Source: an uncultured Candidatus Melainabacteria bacterium (GTDB lineage Bacteria > Cyanobacteriota > Vampirovibrionia > Gastranaerophilales > Gastranaerophilaceae). From it: a stretch of DNA of 64,000 bases. Numbering within the stretch: position 1 is the first letter of the stretch; every line of letters starts with the position of its first letter. Shown here piece by piece: positions 59,671 to 64,000 of this stretch. The stretch covers positions 108,194-172,193 of the forward strand of contig CAKVIM010000004.1 in NCBI GenBank assembly GCA_934754775.1, given 5' to 3'. The notes beneath the pieces were generated by a model. That model was not told where the DNA came from. It ran no database searches and saw only the letters and a list, made by a program, of their open reading frames with translations. Made by a program: the position numbers and the translations under genes.

Positions 59671-60033
59671 ATGGCTAACACAATGACTTCAAGAGAGTTC
59701 TTCAATGCAGTTGTTGAGGGTAACATTACGGACGAAATCAAGGACTTTGCAAAGTCACAGATTGAAAAACTCGACAACAAGAACGCAAAGCGTAAGTCAA
59801 CCGACAGCAAGACACAGACAGCAAACAAGGAAATCAAGGCAACACTTCTCACCACTTTTGAAAATGATAAGGTTTATATTGCTTCCGAGGTTGTCGGACT
59901 GGTTGACGGCATAAACTCCACACAGAAGGCGTCCGCACTTCTCCGCCAGTTGGTAGAAGAAGGAAAACTTGTAAGTGAAGAGGTTAAGATAAAGGGAAAA
60001 GGTAAGGTAAAGGGTTACAGACTTGCCGAATAA
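59671..60033 (+). CDS. DNA-binding-like early protein with winged-helix C-terminus, 120 aa
   Basis: MANTMTSREFFNAVVEGNIT start after GAAAGAGGT. Lys/Ser-rich middle (NAKRKSTDSKTQTANKE), then a region YIASEVVGLV..TQKASALLRQLVEEGKLVSEEVKIKG with the helix-turn-helix and wing order of small winged-helix domains. Codon use is distinctly more GC-rich (AAG, GAC, CTC) than neighbours, as in the capsid gene, and it has two promoters: the most strongly expressed early gene by these signs. Function beyond DNA or nucleoid binding not known. Confidence 0.75.
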   Translation: MANTMTSREFFNAVVEGNITDEIKDFAKSQIEKLDNKNAKRKSTDSKTQTANKEIKATLLTTFENDKVYIASEVVGLVDGINSTQKASALLRQLVEEGKLVSEEVKIKGKGKVKGYRLAE

Positions 60034-60043
60034 TGGAAAAGGG

Positions 60044-60068
60044 GAACGGCATTGTGCCGTTCTCTTTT
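60044..60068 (+). terminator. terminator
   Basis: GAACGGCA-TTG-TGCCGTTC followed by TCTTTT. Confidence 0.85.
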
Positions 60069-60077
60069 GTCTATTTT

Positions 60078-60092
60078 GTTAAAAAATTTAAC
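60078..60092. repeat. palindrome GTTAAAAAATTTAAC
   Basis: Copy 4, slightly altered. Confidence 0.75.
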
Positions 60093-60173
60093 TAAATCGG
60101 CCTTCTGCTTGTTCATTATTTATTCATATTTATTATGCCGCCGCAAGTTCACAAATTATTTACATTAAGGGTA

Positions 60174-60202
60174 TTGACAAGTTATTGAAAGTGTGATATA
60201 AT
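60174..60202 (+). promoter_or_regulatory. early promoter
   Basis: TTGACA-17-TATAAT for the 60236 gene. Confidence 0.85.
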
Positions 60203-60235
60203 AAGTATAGAAAATAAGAAAGGAAGTCGATTATA

Positions 60236-60580
60236 ATGAAAATCGCACTAATTGTATCAGGTGTATTTTTTGGTATTGCTTTGATTATCATAATCAGTTA
60301 TTTGCATTATGAGGGTGCAAAGTTCAAAGAAATTGTACAAGGAATTTTTATGGCTTTTATCATTGGACTATTGCCTTTGATGATTTATGCAATAGCAACT
60401 TATGACGGTAGTAAAGATAAAGATAAAATTTGGAATGACGGCAAATGTCCTACTTGTAATACTCAATGGGAATTTGTCAATGGGTCAACATGGAGAGGTG
60501 ATGAACAATATTTTTACAAATGTCCAAAATGTAAAAAGGTCATAAGTGTTGATAATTACGGAAATGTAAAGCGGATTTAA
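60236..60580 (+). CDS. membrane-anchored zinc ribbon protein, 114 aa
   Basis: Two hydrophobic helices (ALIVSGVFFGIALIIIISYL; IFMAFIIGLLPLMIYAIA), then a zinc ribbon with CPTC and CPKC separated by 24 residues. The same design (one helix, ribbon) recurs in the 61291 gene. Likely faces the cytoplasm. TAA stop. Confidence 0.8.
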   Translation: MKIALIVSGVFFGIALIIIISYLHYEGAKFKEIVQGIFMAFIIGLLPLMIYAIATYDGSKDKDKIWNDGKCPTCNTQWEFVNGSTWRGDEQYFYKCPKCKKVISVDNYGNVKRI

Positions 60581-60596
60581 TGTCCGCTTTTCTTTT
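60568..60596 (+). terminator. terminator overlapping stop codon
   Basis: AAGCGGA / TCCGCTT then TTCTTTT. Confidence 0.8.
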
Positions 60597-60605
60597 GAGT
60601 TGAAA

Positions 60606-60619
60606 TGTAAACGATTACA
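60606..60619. promoter_or_regulatory. operator-like TGTAAACGATTACA
   Basis: Copy 8. Confidence 0.8.
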
Positions 60620-60718
60620 TTGGCTCTCTGCTCGTTCATAGTTTATTCATAAAGTCAACTTGTGCCGCCCCGTCAAAATGCACAATTTTCAACACGAAAC
60701 TTTGTGCAAAATTACAAC

Positions 60719-60747
60719 TTGACAAGGCGGTAAAATTGTGATATACT
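60719..60747 (+). promoter_or_regulatory. early promoter
   Basis: TTGACA-17-TATACT for the 60780 gene; shares TTGACAAGGCGG with the 61229 promoter. Confidence 0.85.
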
Positions 60748-60779
60748 TATATTAAAGAAAAACGAAAGGACTTGATATA

Positions 60780-61133
60780 ATGAGATTTAAAGATTTGAAT
60801 GAGTGCAAGAACGACACAAAAAGAATGAACGTTATAAGAGAACGTTTGTCAAAAATCATCTATGAAAAGATGAGGGAAGAATTTACAGATGAATACGTCC
60901 GTTACATTCCTAAAGAAATAGGTATCACGCCAAATTGTTCAAAAGTGGCAAAAAATACCGTTGTAGTTGATGTAGGTGATGTTACCACAAATGAGGGTTT
61001 TGAAGTCGGTGCTTGCGTGGAAATTACTGTAAAAGTCAAGAAATGGAATGGAGTTGAGATTACAAAAAGTGGTAATACACAATATGGCGTAACACTTGAT
61101 GATTATGATGAAAAATTGGAGAAAGAGGAATAA
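60780..61133 (+). CDS. early protein, 117 aa
   Basis: MRFKDLNECKNDTKRMNVIRE start after AAAGGACTTGATATA; N-terminal helix then beta-rich (VVVDVGDVTTNEGFEVGACVEITVKV). Unknown. TAA stop. Confidence 0.8.
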   Translation: MRFKDLNECKNDTKRMNVIRERLSKIIYEKMREEFTDEYVRYIPKEIGITPNCSKVAKNTVVVDVGDVTTNEGFEVGACVEITVKVKKWNGVEITKSGNTQYGVTLDDYDEKLEKEE

Positions 61134-61150
61134 AATTCCTCTTTTTCTTT
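61122..61150 (+). terminator. terminator overlapping stop codon
   Basis: AAAGAGGAAT-AAA-ATTCCTCTTT then TTC. Confidence 0.8.
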
Positions 61151-61158
61151 TCTATTTA

Positions 61159-61173
61159 GTTAAAAATTTTAAT
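61159..61173. repeat. palindrome GTTAAAAATTTTAAT
   Basis: Copy 5. Confidence 0.8.
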
Positions 61174-61228
61174 TAAATTCACTTACCACTTGTTCATAAA
61201 TTATTTACAAATAAATTTTACAAAACTA

Positions 61229-61257
61229 TTGACAAGGCGGCGAAAATGTGATATACT
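61229..61257 (+). promoter_or_regulatory. early promoter
   Basis: TTGACA-17-TATACT for the 61291 gene. Confidence 0.85.
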
Positions 61258-61290
61258 AAATATAGAAAATAAAGAAAGAGGTTGATTTTA

Positions 61291-61536
61291 ATGAAAGAAA
61301 TTTTACAAATTATTGTTCGTTGTATTATTTTTCTTATTCTTTTTGGATGTGCAGGATATTTTGGTTTGTCTATGGAACACAGACAAAATGTAAGTAAATG
61401 GAATAACGGAATTTGTCAAGAGTGTGGCGGTACTTATGAATTTTGTAATATTTCACGCTATCACGGCACAAACTATTATTGTTATGTTTGTGACAAGTGC
61501 GGTATAGCAATAAGTTTATCGGAAAGAATGGATTAA
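61291..61536 (+). CDS. membrane-anchored zinc ribbon protein, 81 aa
   Basis: ATG 61291 after AAAGAGGTTGA. One helix (IIVRCIIFLILFGCAGYFGL), then CQECG and CDKCG knuckles 25 residues apart with a conserved W-N-N/DG-I/K-C lead shared with the 60236 gene. A paralog pair. TAA stop. Confidence 0.8.
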   Translation: MKEILQIIVRCIIFLILFGCAGYFGLSMEHRQNVSKWNNGICQECGGTYEFCNISRYHGTNYYCYVCDKCGIAISLSERMD

Positions 61537-61551
61537 TTTCCATTCTTTTAC
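61523..61551 (+). terminator. terminator overlapping stop codon
   Basis: AAAGAATGGA-TTAATT-TCCATTCTTT then T. Confidence 0.8.
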
Positions 61552-61558
61552 TTTTAGA

Positions 61559-61572
61559 TGTAAACGATTACA
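61559..61572. promoter_or_regulatory. operator-like TGTAAACGATTACA
   Basis: Copy 9. Confidence 0.8.
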
Positions 61573-61624
61573 TTCAACTCACCATTCATTCATATTTAAT
61601 TTACAAAGAAATTTTCAAAAAGTC

Positions 61625-61653
61625 TTGACAAATTATTTAAAGTATGATATAAT
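61625..61653 (+). promoter_or_regulatory. early promoter
   Basis: TTGACA-17-TATAAT for the 61688 gene. Confidence 0.85.
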
Positions 61654-61687
61654 GATTATAGTAAAAAAGAAAAGGAGTTTGATATTT

Positions 61688-62134
61688 ATGGTTATTGCAT
61701 TTACAGACGATTTTGAAATTATAGAGGGGGAATGTCGTTTTCCTCTTGCTTCTGCTCGTTATGCTTATTTTGATAAGGTTAGTTCTTTTGAAGAAGCACT
61801 TGACGATGAAAGCACAGACTCTACAGGAGTTGATAACCTTAGTAAAAATTGTCATTTTGCGGTTTATGTAGAAGTGTCAGTTGATAATGAAGAGATAGAC
61901 CACTGGGAAGAAGTGACAGACGAGAAAATTTTAGACAAACTTATTTCCGCTTTGCCGTCAAATGCTAAAAATGAAATTTTTGGCACAAAGACAAAGACAA
62001 ACGAAAGAATTGTTTTACCGCCACAAGTAATTGAAAATTTTGGAAGTCTTATCTCTCTTTATCAATTTTGTATAAAGGAAAAATATAACAATAAGATTTT
62101 CAAAGAAATGGCAGAGGTAATAATTAACAATTAA
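61688..62134 (+). CDS. acidic early protein, 148 aa
   Basis: ATG 61688 after AAAAGGAGTTTG; a longer in-frame start crosses the promoter. N-terminal AYFDKVSSFEEALDDEST, beta strands with HFAVYVEVSVDNEE, then a helical C-terminus. Unknown. TAA stop. Confidence 0.8.
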   Translation: MVIAFTDDFEIIEGECRFPLASARYAYFDKVSSFEEALDDESTDSTGVDNLSKNCHFAVYVEVSVDNEEIDHWEEVTDEKILDKLISALPSNAKNEIFGTKTKTNERIVLPPQVIENFGSLISLYQFCIKEKYNNKIFKEMAEVIINN

Positions 62135-62163
62135 AGGGCAGGCTTTACGCCTGCTTTCTTTTA
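62133..62163 (+). terminator. terminator overlapping stop codon
   Basis: AAAGGGCAGGC-TTTAC-GCCTGCTTT then CTTTT. Confidence 0.85.
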
Positions 62164-62171
62164 TTCTTTTA

Positions 62172-62186
62172 GTTAAAAATTTTAAC
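62172..62186. repeat. palindrome GTTAAAAATTTTAAC
   Basis: Copy 6. Confidence 0.85.
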
Positions 62187-62239
62187 TAATTGTCTGACTT
62201 ACCACTTGTTCACATTTTATTCACATTGTGCCACAAGAG

Positions 62240-62253
62240 TGTAATCGTTTACA
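62240..62253. promoter_or_regulatory. operator-like TGTAATCGTTTACA
   Basis: Copy 10. Confidence 0.8.
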
Positions 62254-62286
62254 CTTACCGCCCACTTGTTCACATTTCATTCACAA

Positions 62287-62300
62287 TGTAATCGTTTACA
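62287..62300. promoter_or_regulatory. operator-like TGTAATCGTTTACA
   Basis: Copy 11, after the minus gene at 62324. Confidence 0.8.
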
Positions 62301-62309
62301 TTACAAACG

Positions 62310-62338
62310 GAAAAAAGAGGATATTATTCCTCTTTTTC
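62310..62338 (-). terminator. terminator of minus-strand gene at 62324
   Basis: AAAAAGAGGAA-TAATA-TCCTCTTTTTT on the minus strand. Confidence 0.8.
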
Positions 62339-62815
62339 CAATTCTATGAGAATATTTTCCAAAGCGTTTACTACTGTAAAATTTTTACTTACTTTGACAA
62401 ATTTTCTTTGTGTTTTTGTTTTCCACATTTTCCCAACTTCTTCACTATCATCAATAAGGTACATTTTGGAAGCCTTTTTAATAATTGCCTTTTGCTTTGG
62501 CGTGCCGTATGACTGACAAGAAACGTTAGCAATAAATGGAAGATTTTTCTTGACCCATTTTCTTTTCTTTTCAGCACATTTCTGCTCATACTCAACACTT
62601 GCAAATTTTGGTAGCCAAGTCACAACTTCAAAACGAACGTTTCTATATGCCAATTTTTTCATAAAGAAATAAAGTTCATCTTTGTTAATTTCTGGGAGAA
62701 AATCTCCCTCAAATGCGTTAGGGTTTTCAGTTCTCAACAATTCAAGCCAATTCTTTTTGCCGTAAAGGTCAAAAAGTGTGCCGTCAAGGTCAAAGCAAAT
62801 TGTAATATGTTTCAT
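62324..62815 (-). CDS. HAD-superfamily phosphatase-like protein, 163 aa
   Basis: ATG 62815 (MKHITICFDLDGTLFD) after AAAGGACTTG; the upstream in-frame start overlaps the ribosome site. DLDGT (residues 9-13) is the HAD nucleophile motif; later VVTWLP (motif II Thr), KQKAIIKK (motif III Lys) and YLIDDSEEVG (motif IV DD). Fits the 5'-nucleotidase/phage 5' deoxyribonucleotidase-like branch, a nucleotide-metabolism enzyme. Substrate not known. Confidence 0.85.
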   Translation of the reverse strand: MKHITICFDLDGTLFDLYGKKNWLELLRTENPNAFEGDFLPEINKDELYFFMKKLAYRNVRFEVVTWLPKFASVEYEQKCAEKKRKWVKKNLPFIANVSCQSYGTPKQKAIIKKASKMYLIDDSEEVGKMWKTKTQRKFVKVSKNFTVVNALENILIELEKEE

Positions 62816-62860
62816 AAAAATCAAGTCCTTTCAAGTTTCTCTGTTCTTTTCTATGATTTA

Positions 62861-62889
62861 ATTATATCATATTATGAGTAATTTGTCAA
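62861..62889 (-). promoter_or_regulatory. early promoter (minus)
   Basis: TTGACA-17-TATAAT for the HAD gene. Confidence 0.85.
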
Positions 62890-63036
62890 GCTTTTTATTG
62901 TAAATAGTTTATGAATAGATTAAAAGATTTAATTGTGCCGGCAGGCGAACTTTTGTTCGGTGCAGTACGACAAATTATGGAAATTTAACTTACCACTCGT
63001 TCATATTTAATTTACAAATAAATTTTCAAAAAGGGG

Positions 63037-63065
63037 TTGACTTTTTTCTTATAGTATGATATAAT
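63037..63065 (+). promoter_or_regulatory. early promoter
   Basis: TTGACT-17-TATAAT for the exonuclease gene. Confidence 0.85.
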
Positions 63066-63126
63066 TAAGATACAGTAAAGGACAGAACAAAACTTTACAA
63101 AAGAAATTGAAAGGACTTGATTAAAA

Positions 63127-63825
63127 ATGTTTACAAGAAAATATGTATGTGTGCTTGATGTTGAGGGAATGAGCGGAAAACGTCCGTATAACGTGGGCTA
63201 TATTATCGGTGACCTGCACGGCAATATAATTGTGCGTCGGTCATTTGCTCTTATGCCGTTTCTTATAGAAAACCTGTCAACGGCTATAAAGTCGGCACAA
63301 GAAACGGCTAGAGAAATGACACACAAGAACATCACGGAAATTTTGGAAAATCCTAGCAAATATCACTGGGATATGCCACAGACTTTCTTTGATAGGTTTA
63401 TTCAAGACCTTGTGGAAAATGATGTAAAAGAAATATGGGCTTATAACTGCTCTTTTGATAGTTCGGCTATTTCAAAAGTTATGGAGTATCTTAATAGAGA
63501 AAACGCTCTCGATAAAATGGGTATTAATTGGCTTGACATTTGGTCAGCTATCGTAATGACAAAGTGCTGTTGTAAAAAATATGTAAAGTTTTGCAAAGCT
63601 CATGGCTTTATGACAGAAAAAGGAAATTGCAAAACATCAGCCGAAGTCGTATGGGGTTATTTAACAAATAATTCCAATTTTGAAGAAGAGCATACCGGGC
63701 TTGCCGATTGTGAAATTGAATACCAAATTTTACTTTCGGCAAAATCTACCAAAAAGAAAATTGATGGCAGTATTAAAAGTCCGTGGAAACTTGTTAAAAA
63801 TTTTTGCGAACAAAATAATATTTAA
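63127..63825 (+). CDS. DnaQ-like (DEDD) 3'-5' exonuclease family protein, 232 aa
   Basis: ATG 63127 after GAAAGGACTTGATT. Exo I motif DVEGM at residues 11-15 (D, E), Exo II YNCSFDSSA near 118, Exo III HTGLADCEIEY near 198 (H and D). All catalytic acidic residues are present, as in RNase T and polymerase epsilon-type nucleases. Codon use is less AT-rich than in the small neighbours. Probably acts on phage or host DNA/RNA ends. TAA stop. Confidence 0.85.
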   Translation: MFTRKYVCVLDVEGMSGKRPYNVGYIIGDLHGNIIVRRSFALMPFLIENLSTAIKSAQETAREMTHKNITEILENPSKYHWDMPQTFFDRFIQDLVENDVKEIWAYNCSFDSSAISKVMEYLNRENALDKMGINWLDIWSAIVMTKCCCKKYVKFCKAHGFMTEKGNCKTSAEVVWGYLTNNSNFEEEHTGLADCEIEYQILLSAKSTKKKIDGSIKSPWKLVKNFCEQNNI

Positions 63826-63826
63826 C

Positions 63827-63856
63827 AAAAGGGGAGCAATTCCCCTTTTCTTTTTT
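63827..63856 (+). terminator. terminator overlapping gene end
   Basis: AAAAGGGGA-GCAAT-TCCCCTTTT then CTTTTTT. Confidence 0.85.
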
Positions 63857-64000
63857 ACCTTAAATAGTTAAAAATTTTAATTTAAAAATGACTTACTACA
63901 TCTTAATATTTTGTTCAAAGTTAAAAATTTTAACTAAACATCAACTCACCACATCTTAACAATTTGTTCAAAGTCAAATATTTAACCAATTCACGAAAGG
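63857..64000. repeat. intergenic repeats at right edge
   Basis: Copies 7 and 8 of GTTAAAAATTTTAA(C/T) (63867 and 63920), each followed by a CTNACNACATCTTAA-type repeat. No gene start before the window ends. Confidence 0.8.

Noticed and set aside
62228..62512. Plus-strand 94-codon ORF
   Set aside because: Antisense of the HAD gene and starts in repeats.
55301..63934. CRISPR array from regularly recurring repeats
   Set aside because: Repeats are 14-15 bp palindromes separated by whole genes, not short uniform spacers.

Overview
The window is a large piece of a tailed double-stranded DNA phage with siphovirus-type tail genes. The DNA is AT-rich. Shine-Dalgarno sequences are strong (AGGAGG-like), the early promoters are textbook TTGACA-17-TATAAT, and one repeated early operator matches the Bacillota CcpA/LacI-type consensus. 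A Bacillota (gut Clostridia-like) host is therefore likely, but that is inference.

Layout. Positions 1-52371 are a minus-strand late module transcribed from right to left: a putative HTH regulator (51187-52371), a small gene, a probable small terminase, large terminase, portal, protease-scaffold, capsid proteins, connectors, a run of tail-tube-like paralogs, tape measure, Dit, two baseplate/tip proteins, two two-domain lysins, and three small genes at the left edge. One lone plus-strand gene (1562-1939) interrupts it. Positions 52420-52790 are a divergent control region. Positions 52797-64000 are an early module of small genes. After a short three-gene unit and a hairpin-rich stretch, it consists largely of one- or two-gene cassettes, each with its own promoter, a terminator that often overlaps the stop codon, and shared intergenic repeats.

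Genetic code. The late genes appear shattered under the standard code, but only by TAG. Reading TAG as glutamine joins the fragments in one frame into complete proteins, and TAG falls on conserved Gln positions (examples in findings). All late genes end in TAA or TGA. In the early module no in-frame TAG is needed, and TAG is the natural stop of two genes. The most heavily produced virion genes (major capsid, protease-scaffold, largest tail-tube paralog) contain no TAG. This matches the known pattern of phages that recode TAG in late genes; no suppressor tRNA was recognised here.

Introns. Seven group I introns interrupt three late genes: three in terminase, three in the tape measure, one in a tail-tube paralog. 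Most splice sites could be placed from P1/P10 pairing plus protein homology. Three introns carry endonucleases of three different families (LAGLIDADG, GIY-YIG, Vsr/EDxHD-like), themselves written in the recoded code. Unspliced and under the standard code, terminase and tape measure look like dozens of fragments.

Repeats. The early intergenic regions reuse two palindromes (TGTAAACGATTACA and GTTAAAAATTTTAAC), a TTCAYA-type repeat and a GC-rich motif. The GC-rich motif (full form GTGCCGCGGCAC) is also scattered through the late genes and introns.
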